Below, one piece after another: positions 17,094 through 25,439 of a DNA stretch of 64,000 bases. The DNA is from Bacillota bacterium (GTDB lineage: Bacteria > Bacillota_I > Bacilli_A > Erysipelotrichales > Erysipelotrichaceae): NCBI GenBank assembly GCA_023388995.1, contig JAEWFD010000006.1, positions 1 through 64,000 of the forward strand, given 5' to 3'. Each line of letters begins with the position of its first letter. Position 1 is the stretch's first letter. The position numbers and the translations under genes were made by a program. The notes under the pieces are model-generated. The model saw only the letters and a list, made by a program, of their open reading frames with translations. It had not been told where the DNA came from and ran no database searches.

Positions 17094-17215
17094 AAAAGAC
17101 TCCCCCATTTCTTTTATAAATTTAGTATTATCTAAATTTAATTAACTACATTATATCTTAACAAATCTAACAATCAATATGAAATTAAAATTAAATTGCT
17201 ATTATTTATACTATT

Positions 17216-17637
17216 TGGAGGAGTATCCTGATACTTCATATGTTGAGATGGATACTGTTATCGGAAGAATCGGCGGAAAAGCCTTACTGACTTTTTCTTT
17301 CCCGCAAAGCAGTTTTATGATTGCTAATTACGAAATTCAAATAACTCTAAGTCTGTGATTGATATCTTTGATCATCTTTATGAACTGCTTGGCCATGATC
17401 TGTTTACTACGTTATTTCCCGTTATTTTAACTGATAACGGTTCTGAATTTTCTAAACCACTGTCGTTAGAATTTGCAGATCAAATCAAACTGTTCAAAGA
17501 ACACGTATTTTCTATGCCAGACCCCATACGCAAAGCGATAAACCTCATATTGAGAAGACTCATGTTGAGTTTTCTAAACAAAAAAAACTCAGCCTAATTT
17601 CAATAGAAATTAAACCAAGTTTTGGTAAAAACTCATT
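17216..17637 (+). mobile_element. IS30-family transposase remnant
   Basis: Degenerate pieces of an IS30-type transposase catalytic core lie in at least three frames. They read VEMDTVIGRIGGKALLTF (from about 17240), then SVIDIFDHLYELLG and FPVILTDNGSEF (17350-17450), then an incomplete C-terminal part. The DTVIG and LTDNGSEF strings carry two acidic residues of the DDE triad. No terminal inverted repeats or start codon remain. The 3' end runs up to the tRNA-Leu gene. Confidence 0.8.
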
Positions 17638-17722
17638 TGGTGCAGCCAATGAGACTTGAACTCACACGGTTATTACCACACGCCCCTCAAACGTGCGCGT
17701 CTGCCGATTCCGCCATGGCTGC
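17638..17722 (-). tRNA. tRNA-Leu (anticodon GAG)
   Basis: An 85-base class II tRNA. The acceptor stem is GCAGCCA with TGGCTGC, the discriminator is A and CCA is encoded. The anticodon stem CACGT/GCGTG has loop TTGAGGG, giving GAG. It has a long variable arm (TGTGGTAATAACC...) and a TTCAAGT T-loop. It borders the decayed mobile region on its 3' side. Confidence 0.95.
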
Positions 17723-17817
17723 AGGAATGCTAATACATTATAATCAATAAAAGCTGTATTAGCAAGAATAAATTGTATGGATCTCTTGTTTTCTAGTAAC
17801 TAGCATCCAGCAGGTAA

Positions 17818-18537
17818 TTAGTTGTCAATACTCTTTTTTCGATAGAATACAAGGAAGATTACACCCGCAATCAAAATCCACGCTGCCATGGAACCAAACC
17901 CCACTAGATTAGAATAGGAAATTTGCGCTCCCCCGTCTTGCAACATCAGAAAAGTAATTGGTCCTGTAGGAAGAAGCTTCGCAATTTTATTCAGAATTTC
18001 AATATCACCCATTAAAGAGAATAATGGAATAGCAAATAATAGCATAAGTGGTGTCCCTAGAACTCCGGCAGATTGTTGTGTCTGGGAAAGCAAACCAACA
18101 ATTGATCCAAAAAATAATAGAGATACTGTTGTAAGCAGCAGCATTAGCAGATACTTTCCCAGATAATGCATTGGTGCACCAACAATAAAGAAAGATGCTG
18201 TCATCGCCAGGGTAAATAATATTGTAATAATGATCATCTTACATGCAATAAATGCAAAGCCTGAAATATCGGAAAGAACAAGTGAACGTAAAGTCTTTTT
18301 TTCTTTTTCTTCGGCAATAGACAAAGCCATCAATGAGGATCCAACAACCATCATACCTAATGCTGTAATCATCACCAGCAAGAAATATATTCCTTTTGGG
18401 TCATCTCCTAAGTCCATCGAACTGCTGTAAATAACAGCAAACAAAATCGGCAGCATTAACAACAGCAATATATTCTTATTATTCAAAATCAGTTTAAAAT
18501 CTTTGCTTAATAATGCTTTCCATTTACGCAACTTCAT
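17818..18537 (-). CDS. ABC-2 type exporter permease
   Basis: A 239-residue membrane protein with about six hydrophobic segments: ILLLLMLPILFAVIY near residue 24, then FLLVMITALGMMVVGSSLMA, ITILFTLAMTASFFIVGAP, LLMLLLTTVSLLFFGSIVGLL, and a final WILIAGVIFLVFY. The charged cytoplasmic segment SIAEEKEKKTLRSLVLSDIS between segments 2 and 3 is the coupling loop typical of ABC-2 transporters. It overlaps the ATPase gene by 14 bases, so the pair is co-translated. The substrate is unknown; small exporters of this type often move peptides, antibiotics or lipids. Confidence 0.88.
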   Translation of the reverse strand: MKLRKWKALLSKDFKLILNNKNILLLLMLPILFAVIYSSSMDLGDDPKGIYFLLVMITALGMMVVGSSLMALSIAEEKEKKTLRSLVLSDISGFAFIACKMIIITILFTLAMTASFFIVGAPMHYLGKYLLMLLLTTVSLLFFGSIVGLLSQTQQSAGVLGTPLMLLFAIPLFSLMGDIEILNKIAKLLPTGPITFLMLQDGGAQISYSNLVGFGSMAAWILIAGVIFLVFYRKKSIDN

Positions 18538-19378
18538 AGCTATCTCTCCCTGTTACTGTTAAGAAAATTGTTTCCAGTGTTGGCTCATTGGAATGAATGC
18601 GCACAACTGGATCAAGTGCTGCTTTTGCAGCAATTTGTTTTAGTCCGTCTAAATCCTTAGTGTACACACTCGTTCCTTCCTGCGAAAACTGAACTGTTAT
18701 TGTATCTTGCGCATACTTCAATTTCAAAGAAGCACACGAACCCAATTCAACGATCCTTCCTTGATCTAAAAAGGCAACCCGATCACACAACTTTTCCGCT
18801 TCATCCATCGAATGAGTTGTTAGAAAGATAGTTGTTCCTTCCCGATTCAACATCCGAAATAAATCATGAATCTCTGCAGTTGTTCGCGGATCAAGCGAAG
18901 CAGTTGGTTCATCTAAAAACAAAAGTTTTGGCTTATGCACCAGTGTCGTTGCCAGAAGCAACCGCTGCCGCATTCCTTTGGACAGTTTTTTGACAATTTT
19001 TTTTCGTGCCTCATATAAACCTATTTTCTTCAGAAGAGGATCCACAACACTTTCATCCATACCTTTGATAGATGCGAAAAACTTTAAATTATCATACACT
19101 GACAAATTCTCATACACATCATTGGAATCGGACATAATACCGATTTGGTCATATACCGATGAATGATGTTCTGCCAGTGACTTTCCGAATAGTTCAATAC
19201 TCCCTTGCGCCATCTTCAACTGCTTGGTGAGTGCTTTGATGGTTGTGGTTTTTCCTGCTCCACTCGGTCCTAAAAAACCAAAGATTTCACCTTCCATTAC
19301 CTGAAATGTTAGATCTGCAATTGCTTTTTGCTGATGGAATGAAACTGAAAGGTTCTCAATTTTTATGCATGCCTTCAT
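18524..19378 (-). CDS. ABC transporter ATP-binding protein
   Basis: A 284-residue ATPase with all functional motifs: Walker A GPSGAGKTT (near residue 38), a Q-loop region, signature LSKGMRQRL, Walker B LLFLDEPTASLDP and H-loop TTHSMDEAE. The C-terminal extension of about 70 residues is usual for the drug/bacteriocin exporter ATPase group. AGGAGGCAGCAT precedes the ATG. It works with the permease at 17818 and lies below the LytTR-type gene at 19496, which probably regulates the unit. A 117-base gap separates the two, enough for a separate promoter. Confidence 0.92.
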   Translation of the reverse strand: MKACIKIENLSVSFHQQKAIADLTFQVMEGEIFGFLGPSGAGKTTTIKALTKQLKMAQGSIELFGKSLAEHHSSVYDQIGIMSDSNDVYENLSVYDNLKFFASIKGMDESVVDPLLKKIGLYEARKKIVKKLSKGMRQRLLLATTLVHKPKLLFLDEPTASLDPRTTAEIHDLFRMLNREGTTIFLTTHSMDEAEKLCDRVAFLDQGRIVELGSCASLKLKYAQDTITVQFSQEGTSVYTKDLDGLKQIAAKAALDPVVRIHSNEPTLETIFLTVTGRDSYEVA

Positions 19379-19495
19379 ATGCTGCCTCCTTTGTGTACAT
19401 CACCAACTATACGCGCTTCCAAACAATTGGAAAGTGGTTTTGGCTCAGTGGCATGATATGAGAGCTGAGGTGCATCAATCAAGCTTCCAGCGGCA

Positions 19496-20413
19496 TCAAA
19501 TCGGCTCTGAATGGAGCAGTGCTTTAAACTCCTGATACCGCCGTTTGCTTAGCGGAATCTCAATATTTTTTTCAGAATCTAAAATGAGCGCATAGCTATT
19601 GCGTGTCCACTGCTGAATCTCACTCACATGGCTGACATTTACCAGATAGGAACGGTGCGAGCGAAAGAAATGAAATCGCTGCAATTTTTGTTCCAGTTCC
19701 TCTAACGTGTAGGTTGTTGGTACCAGCGAATTTTTAACATACACATGACAAACAGAATCAATGCTCTCCGCATAATAAATATCTGCTACTGTAATGAACA
19801 GCTCCCGGCCCTTTGTTTTAATCTCTAATGTTTCCAAATCACTTTGCTGAGATATTGAATGACTCATAAACGCTGCATCCAATGATTCATAAATAGGTAT
19901 ATATGTTCCATCTTTGATGTGATAGGTATTTCCAGGCATCAAAACAACATTGCGAAAGGATGGTGAAGTTGTAATGACGGTCATTCCTTGCTCCGGCAGT
20001 TGGTCAATCACTCCTACCAAAAGCTTTGCATCTTCTTGTTCAAGATCTTTCAAGGGATCTTCAAGTACCAGCAGGTCAGGTTTCGTCATAAAAGCTCCGG
20101 CAATTTGAACTAGCTTCTTTACAGAACTGGTAAGTTTCTTAATTTTCTGATGCAAGTACGGATGAAGATGAAGCAACTCCGCAACCCCAAATAAATCACA
20201 ATCTGAATCGGTAATGTCCGAGTAAAATAAAAGATACTCTTTCACAGTAAAAAAACTATACATTGCATCATCTAAAAATACGAAGCTAATTTGTTTATTT
20301 GCATAGATATCTCTGATTTTATTTACTAGTTCTTGATTCTCTTTACTTGTACATTCAAAATGAACAGAACGATTTGCTTGCTTGATCAATAGTTCTATAT
20401 TTCCAAAATCCAT
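19496..20413 (-). CDS. ABC-ATPase-like / LytTR fusion transcriptional regulator
   Basis: A 305-residue protein with two parts. Residues about 195-300 form a LytTR DNA-binding domain: RELFITVADIYYAES, then FFRSHRSYLVNVSHV and NIEIPLSKRRYQEF. Residues 1-180 look like a degenerate ABC ATPase domain. They contain a signature-like LTSSVKKLVQIAGAF, Walker B-like PDLLVLEDPLKDLEQ and a TVITTSPS strand where the H-loop His is missing. No Walker A exists, so ATP hydrolysis is unlikely. The arrangement suggests a regulator that senses the neighbouring ABC exporter or its ligand through a dead ATPase module. Neighbour order (regulator, ATPase, permease) supports this. The mechanism is inference. Confidence 0.82.
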   Translation of the reverse strand: MDFGNIELLIKQANRSVHFECTSKENQELVNKIRDIYANKQISFVFLDDAMYSFFTVKEYLLFYSDITDSDCDLFGVAELLHLHPYLHQKIKKLTSSVKKLVQIAGAFMTKPDLLVLEDPLKDLEQEDAKLLVGVIDQLPEQGMTVITTSPSFRNVVLMPGNTYHIKDGTYIPIYESLDAAFMSHSISQQSDLETLEIKTKGRELFITVADIYYAESIDSVCHVYVKNSLVPTTYTLEELEQKLQRFHFFRSHRSYLVNVSHVSEIQQWTRNSYALILDSEKNIEIPLSKRRYQEFKALLHSEPI

Positions 20414-20520
20414 ATTTCCACCGCCTAATTCTTTGCTTATTATAGCAAATCTGCCGTCTATTTACACACTGTCAAAAAACTCATTGCAAAATTTCGGTCT
20501 TCGTCTAATAAATCGCAATA

Positions 20521-20547
20521 AAAAGATATCTGATCACCAGATATCTT
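20521..20547 (-). terminator. Intrinsic terminator after the hypothetical gene at 20552
   Basis: AAGATATCTG and CAGATATCTT arms enclose a five-base loop. On the minus strand they are followed by TTTAT. The hairpin lies just beyond the stop codon. Confidence 0.75.
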
Positions 20548-20551
20548 ATTG

Positions 20552-21367
20552 TTAAATATACAGCTTTCGAAGCAGCTGCCCTCGTTCTTCATCAACAGCA
20601 TAAACAGCATTGATTACTTTATAAATCAGTTTATCCATTGTTCCATCTTTATTTCCCAGCAATACGCTTTTGAGTTGATTTACCCGTTCCATCCGCACAA
20701 CATAGCTGAAGAAGTAAAACAATTTCTGATACTCTACGATCTCTTTTGCGAAGTCATAGATAAGCCTTGGTCTGCTTGCCAATGTTTCATGAAATTCTGC
20801 AATAAACTTCCGCCATTCCTGCATCGAAATATCGATATTCCCTTTGCCATCTTGAAATGCGAAGGAAGCTTTATAAAAATGCTGCTTCCAGGCATTATTC
20901 ATTTCTATTTCCTCATCATAAATCTTACCTGTATAAATATCAACATTAAACACTTTCTCATAATAACGGCGAATCCGCGGGTCCAGCGATGTTTCAAGTT
21001 CTGCCTGTATTGGAGCCATAAAGCCCGGATACTGTTCACAGAAATACCAATACAAACTCATAAACACATCTAACCTCGGCAACTGTGTTTCCCAATTGCT
21101 CATCTTCTTCAAATGGTTGACATAGGGCAAAAATGTTTCCTGAAACCAAGGTCTGCCTTGCTTAGACATCCCAATTTGTTCATGAAATTTTCTTCTTATT
21201 TTAGAAATCTGATCATATTCTGCGGTATTTTTCAGTATCATCTCATCTGCAAGTATAAATGAAACAGTAAGCTCATGAGTTTTCAACCGTTCTTCTTCAA
21301 GACCTGTTAAAAATAACTCAAGGGGATTTTGCTTCGGTTTTTCTTTTTTAAATAATTTCTTCCACAT
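20552..21367 (-). CDS. Hypothetical cytoplasmic protein, 271 residues
   Basis: I do not recognise this family. The protein is soluble, with no signal or membrane segment, and begins with a lysine-rich stretch (MWKKLFKKEKPKQNP). The rest is predominantly helical and rich in aromatic residues: FFYFFSYVVRMERVNQL near residue 220 and VFMSLYWYFCEQYPGFM near residue 101. The ATG follows AAAGGAG. It has its own terminator and is transcribed as a single gene. No catalytic motif is visible. Confidence 0.7.
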   Translation of the reverse strand: MWKKLFKKEKPKQNPLELFLTGLEEERLKTHELTVSFILADEMILKNTAEYDQISKIRRKFHEQIGMSKQGRPWFQETFLPYVNHLKKMSNWETQLPRLDVFMSLYWYFCEQYPGFMAPIQAELETSLDPRIRRYYEKVFNVDIYTGKIYDEEIEMNNAWKQHFYKASFAFQDGKGNIDISMQEWRKFIAEFHETLASRPRLIYDFAKEIVEYQKLFYFFSYVVRMERVNQLKSVLLGNKDGTMDKLIYKVINAVYAVDEERGQLLRKLYI

Positions 21368-21569
21368 ACGAAATCTCCTTTCGTTTTGTTTATTCTAGCA
21401 TATCCTGACAATATCTCAAAAAGTTCTGCCTTATTCTCCTATAGAGTATCATAGGATTATGGAACTTTCATGGTATTGTAGTCTATACTATTCACATTTT
21501 TCATATATGCTATGCGCCATTTCAAACAGTAAAATATGTAAAAAAATCCTAGCGATGCCGTAATAAAAC

Positions 21570-21612
21570 AAACACAGATACAGTGCCTTACAGGCTGTAC
21601 CTGTGTTATAAT
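21570..21612 (+). promoter_or_regulatory. Dyad-containing regulatory region upstream of the esterase
   Basis: ACAGG-CTGTA-CCTGT (21590-21604) is a perfect five-base-arm dyad just upstream of TATAAT (21607-21612). A larger overlapping inverted repeat also exists: AACACAG...CTGTGTT with inner TACAG/CTGTA. The placement between -35 and -10 is that of a repressor or MerR-type site. The -35 is weak. The gene that would bind it is not identified. Confidence 0.4.
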
Positions 21613-21748
21613 AATAAAAAGGATAGCAATCACAAGAAGTGTGACCATCTATCATATCTTCCCATTGAGGGTTCCCAAAACCCCTTGCTATTTTTATGTT
21701 GTGACCACAAAAACTACTATGTAAGTTAGGGAGAGGAACGAAAGCGCA

Positions 21749-22504
21749 ATGAATTATATAAATCCACCAGCAGAAGCACCGAAAAACATTACTCATAAAA
21801 CATTCTATAGTCATACATTAAATCACATAATCGGCTATAACATTTATCTTCCATCTGCTTATTGGGAAAGCGAAGAAAGATATCCGGTTGTATATCATAT
21901 TCATGGCTGGCAGGGGAACGAATCATCAGACATATGGTCGATTGAAACAGTTTATAGAAACAGACCGGCTATCACTGTTTTTATGAATGTCATTTCTTCG
22001 AAGACCGAATATTTTGATGCTTTATTGCAAATTGAAGCAATTCTTATGAAAGAATTAATTCCTCATATCGACGAGCGATACAGAACAAATGCAACCCGTG
22101 AAAATAGAATGTTGTCAGGTTTTTCGATGGGCGGGGCAATGGCATTTTATTTTGCTGTTAAATATGCTGAACTATTTGGCTCTGTCACTTCTTATGCCGG
22201 AACATATCATCACCAATACCATAAGGATTATCATGGCGTGGGGAAATCACCCGAAACAGCGATCGAGTTATATGAAACAATGATGCATGAAAAACGATAT
22301 TTAGAAGAAAATAATATCTTATGCCTAGTACGTCAAAATGCAGATAAAATACGCAGAACTTTACACATTGCCGTTCACATTGGAACGAATGACATCTTGT
22401 TTTGTGACAATGAAATCATGCATTTATATTTAGCCTCATTAGACATACCGCACGAATACAAGACATTTAATGGTGTCGAACACAATTTAGAAAAAATAGT
22501 ATAG
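21749..22504 (+). CDS. Esterase D-type alpha/beta hydrolase
   Basis: A 251-residue serine hydrolase of the putative esterase family (esterase D, feruloyl and S-formylglutathione esterases). YPVVYHIHGWQGNESS carries the oxyanion HG motif. GFSMGGAMAFYFA near residue 123 is the nucleophile elbow G-x-S-x-G. The catalytic His is in FNGVEHNLEKIV at the end. No signal peptide is present, so it is cytoplasmic. GGAGAGGAACG lies upstream of the ATG. The substrate, possibly an acylated sugar, is not determined by context. Confidence 0.87.
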   Translation: MNYINPPAEAPKNITHKTFYSHTLNHIIGYNIYLPSAYWESEERYPVVYHIHGWQGNESSDIWSIETVYRNRPAITVFMNVISSKTEYFDALLQIEAILMKELIPHIDERYRTNATRENRMLSGFSMGGAMAFYFAVKYAELFGSVTSYAGTYHHQYHKDYHGVGKSPETAIELYETMMHEKRYLEENNILCLVRQNADKIRRTLHIAVHIGTNDILFCDNEIMHLYLASLDIPHEYKTFNGVEHNLEKIV

Positions 22505-22575
22505 CACCCGCTAGTAGGTGTTGGTTTATTCATCTTTGTATTATACGACTAACTAGCTTCTGTTTACTAATTCAT

Positions 22576-22605
22576 AAAACGGTGAGGATAAACTCCCACC
22601 GTTTT
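22576..22605. terminator. Bidirectional terminator between the esterase and MCP genes
   Basis: AAAACGGTG and CACCGTTTT arms enclose a GAGGATAAACTC-like loop. The genes converge here: the esterase ends at 22504 and the minus-strand MCP at 22627. Confidence 0.75.
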
Positions 22606-22626
22606 ATGTTCTCTTGCTTCTATCTT

Positions 22627-24681
22627 TTATGCATACTTGTCATCTGTTTTTACTGCTAATTTCGTTGTTTTGGGTTTTATTGGTCTATGAGTATCCACAG
22701 GAGGCAGCTCTTCATGATATGTATAAACAGAAGCATCCTGACCTTGTAATTGGAACTGGCTGACAAGCTGATTTAAAATCATCGCCTGTCCGGATAATTC
22801 CTGGCTTGCTGCTGCACTTTGCTCGGCAGTCGCTGAATTATTTTGAACGACAGCAGAAATTTGATCAATACCAATTGTAATTTGTCCGACAGAAGCCGCT
22901 TGTTCCTGGGAAGCTTTCGAGATCTCATTGATTGTTTTCACAATCTTCATAGAATTCCCAACTACTTGATCCAATGATTGTGCTGTCTCACTCGCAATTC
23001 GCGATCCCATTTCTACCGACTGGATAGATTTCGCAATCAAAGCAGTGGTTGTTTTTGCAGCATCAGCACTTTTGCTCGCCAAGTTACGTACTTCGTCGGC
23101 CACAACCGCAAAGCCTTTTCCGGCAGTTCCCGCACGTGCTGCCTCCACAGCTGCATTCAATGCCAAAATATTCGTTTGGAATGCAATATCTTCAATGGTT
23201 TTAATGATCTTGTTAATCTCCATTGAGGTATCACTGATATCCCTCATAGCTTGCACCATCTCTTGCATTTTTTGATTGCTTGTGGTGATATCGTTGCCGG
23301 CAACCGTTGTCAGCTTGCCGATTTCCGATGCGTTTTGGGCATTCATGCGAATTTGATCCGAGACATTGGCAATGGTGCTGGACAATTCATCAATAGAGCT
23401 TGCCTGCTCTGTTGCACCTTGGGACAAAGCTTGGGCGCTGGAAGCCACTTGATCAGCACCTGCTGTAACTTGGGAAGAAGCCTCATTGATTTGGCTCAAT
23501 GTTTGCGACATGATCCGTGCTGTGTCTTGAATAGCATGTTCAATTGCTTCAAAATCACCTGTAAAATGATCTTCCAGCTCATAGCGGAAATTGCCATTGG
23601 CTGTTTCCTTTAAGAATTTGGAAATATCCTGCACATACTTCGACAATGCGCTTACAGACTCGCTAAGACTATTCGTCAATTGACCGATTTCATCTTTTTG
23701 ATCCACATGCTCAACCGGTGTTGTCAGATCACCCTTGGCAAGCAATTGCATCCGCTGCGTGACCTTCGCAATTGGTTTCGCAATCCGGGATGCGAACATC
23801 GATGAAACAATCAATCCAATCAAAATCAATACAAGTGAGGAAACCGTCATAGCGATTGCAATCGTTGTAACTGATGTTGTCATTTCTTTGATCGGGGCAA
23901 CGATACCATAGGACCATCCAAAAGATTCAGGAATACTTGCATGGTAAATAATACGCTCTACTCCATTATAAGTATAGCGGTCAATGCCGGACTTTCCAGC
24001 CACCATATTTTGGTAAACTTTAGCAGCAGAAACATATGCTTTATCTGTCTTTGCAAACTCAATAAAGTTTTGCCTTTTCTCTACCAGCTCAGGCCGCATA
24101 TTTGCAATCATGGTACCATTATAATCGAGGATGAAGACATTGCCGCTTTTTCCTACGCGGATATTTTTAATCATTTCACTCAGAACCATGCCGTCATACA
24201 GCACCATGAGAACTTGGTTTTTTCCGGGAATCTTGCTGGAAACACGGATAACCAATTCACCGTTTTCATTTAACTCTGTAGAAGAAATCGTTGTCTCCCC
24301 TTGAAATGCTTTCTGTACATAGCTTTCTGCTGTTTTCCAATCCTGATAGGTACTTTGTGTCAATACCGTTCCGTCTTGATTGATGATCGCAACAGCCTTT
24401 AGATTCTGCTGGGTTTGATATGCATTCATTGCTGCCAGCACTTCTTCTTCAGACCCCTGCATATCTTTGGCATTAGCCATTAAATAAATGCGGTCTTTCA
24501 TTGCCTTGAGATTGCTGGAGATAGCAACTTCAGCGATTTGACCACTTGTCTGCAATTCTCCCTCTACATTGCGAATCAATCCTTGATAGCTTGTAGTCAG
24601 GCCTGCTGCCAAACTCGCAACCGCCATCAAAACAACCAAAGCAGACGTAAACAATAACAACTTTAAGCGAATTGATTTCAT
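22627..24681 (-). CDS. Methyl-accepting chemotaxis protein with extracellular Cache-type sensor
   Basis: A 684-residue chemoreceptor. A first membrane segment (residues 7-30) is followed by a large extracellular region to about 270, which has Cache-type features (AVIINQDGTVLTQSTYQDW and VFILDYNGTMIANM). A second membrane segment is around 275-305, then comes HAMP (SRIAKPIAKVTQRM...) and the signalling domain. The hairpin tip is intact: IAFQTNILALNAAVEAARAG then GKGFAVVADEVRNLA. The ATG at 24681 is preferred because AAGGGG lies upstream; an earlier frame start has none. No other chemotaxis or flagellar gene is in the window, so the motility system must lie elsewhere. Confidence 0.93.
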   Translation of the reverse strand: MKSIRLKLLLFTSALVVLMAVASLAAGLTTSYQGLIRNVEGELQTSGQIAEVAISSNLKAMKDRIYLMANAKDMQGSEEEVLAAMNAYQTQQNLKAVAIINQDGTVLTQSTYQDWKTAESYVQKAFQGETTISSTELNENGELVIRVSSKIPGKNQVLMVLYDGMVLSEMIKNIRVGKSGNVFILDYNGTMIANMRPELVEKRQNFIEFAKTDKAYVSAAKVYQNMVAGKSGIDRYTYNGVERIIYHASIPESFGWSYGIVAPIKEMTTSVTTIAIAMTVSSLVLILIGLIVSSMFASRIAKPIAKVTQRMQLLAKGDLTTPVEHVDQKDEIGQLTNSLSESVSALSKYVQDISKFLKETANGNFRYELEDHFTGDFEAIEHAIQDTARIMSQTLSQINEASSQVTAGADQVASSAQALSQGATEQASSIDELSSTIANVSDQIRMNAQNASEIGKLTTVAGNDITTSNQKMQEMVQAMRDISDTSMEINKIIKTIEDIAFQTNILALNAAVEAARAGTAGKGFAVVADEVRNLASKSADAAKTTTALIAKSIQSVEMGSRIASETAQSLDQVVGNSMKIVKTINEISKASQEQAASVGQITIGIDQISAVVQNNSATAEQSAAASQELSGQAMILNQLVSQFQLQGQDASVYTYHEELPPVDTHRPIKPKTTKLAVKTDDKYA

Positions 24682-24783
24682 TCTTTTTCCCCTTTTCAAA
24701 CTTTTTATGTTTATATTCATAATAATATATATTTTATAATTATACAATAATCATATAGACTCATTAAGTAGCCTATTTCATGA

Positions 24784-24813
24784 AATAAGGAATGCATTTT
24801 TGCATTCCTTATT
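24784..24813 (-). terminator. Hairpin after the cyclase gene
   Basis: AATAAGGAATGCA and TGCATTCCTTATT form a perfect 13-base stem around a four-base loop, directly beyond the stop at 24816. The following T run is short. Confidence 0.75.
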
Positions 24814-24815
24814 AT

Positions 24816-25439
24816 TTACATTTGATCCAGTAAAACGGCACGTACCGGTGAAGCTTCACTGCCTTTGATTTTCAAAGGCAAGGCACTTAGAAAGTAATGA
24901 CCTGCTTTTACGTCTTTCAATTGTAAATCCTCTAAAACACCAATTTTTTGCGATAAGATAATTTTATGAGTAGGATGATCGGCTTTATCCCGTTCGATGC
25001 TCATAGCGTCCATGCCAAGGCATTTAATTCCTTTTTCCACCAAGTATGTGGCTGCATCTTCCTCCAGATACACAAATTTAGGATTGTAACTTGTGTCGTA
25101 GGAATTTGTTGTCTTTAGCAAAATGATGTCTTGCTTCCGGATATCCAGCCCAACAAGATCTTCTTTCACAATATATTCCTTTACATGAGTTAAATCAAAT
25201 ACCTTGCAAGGACCAATGAATTTGGTCCAGTCAACTTGTTCCATTGTAATTCCGTGCTCAATCATATGGAGCGGTGCATCCGCATGGGTTCCGGTATGCA
25301 TATCCAGTTCCAGCCGTGATTCGTAATAAGATTGGCTCGTATAATCCGCTTGTACCAAACGCTTGATCCGCTTGGAGTCCCGATTTTTGTAGACAACCAT
25401 TTCCTCAGAAATTTCTTTTGTAATGTCATAATAGTTCAT
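24816..25439 (-). CDS. Cyclase-family metal-dependent hydrolase (kynurenine formamidase-like)
   Basis: A 207-residue protein of the putative cyclase family (kynurenine formamidase, isatin hydrolase). The metal-binding signature H-x-G-T-H-x-D-x-P-x-H is intact in LDMHTGTHADAPLHMIE near residue 50. The start at ATG 25439 has AAAGGAG upstream and overlaps the end of zwf by 14 bases. Coupling to the oxidative pentose phosphate genes suggests it may open a lactone or amide formed in sugar-acid metabolism. The true substrate is unknown. Tryptophan catabolism genes are not present nearby. Confidence 0.85.
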   Translation of the reverse strand: MNYYDITKEISEEMVVYKNRDSKRIKRLVQADYTSQSYYESRLELDMHTGTHADAPLHMIEHGITMEQVDWTKFIGPCKVFDLTHVKEYIVKEDLVGLDIRKQDIILLKTTNSYDTSYNPKFVYLEEDAATYLVEKGIKCLGMDAMSIERDKADHPTHKIILSQKIGVLEDLQLKDVKAGHYFLSALPLKIKGSEASPVRAVLLDQM

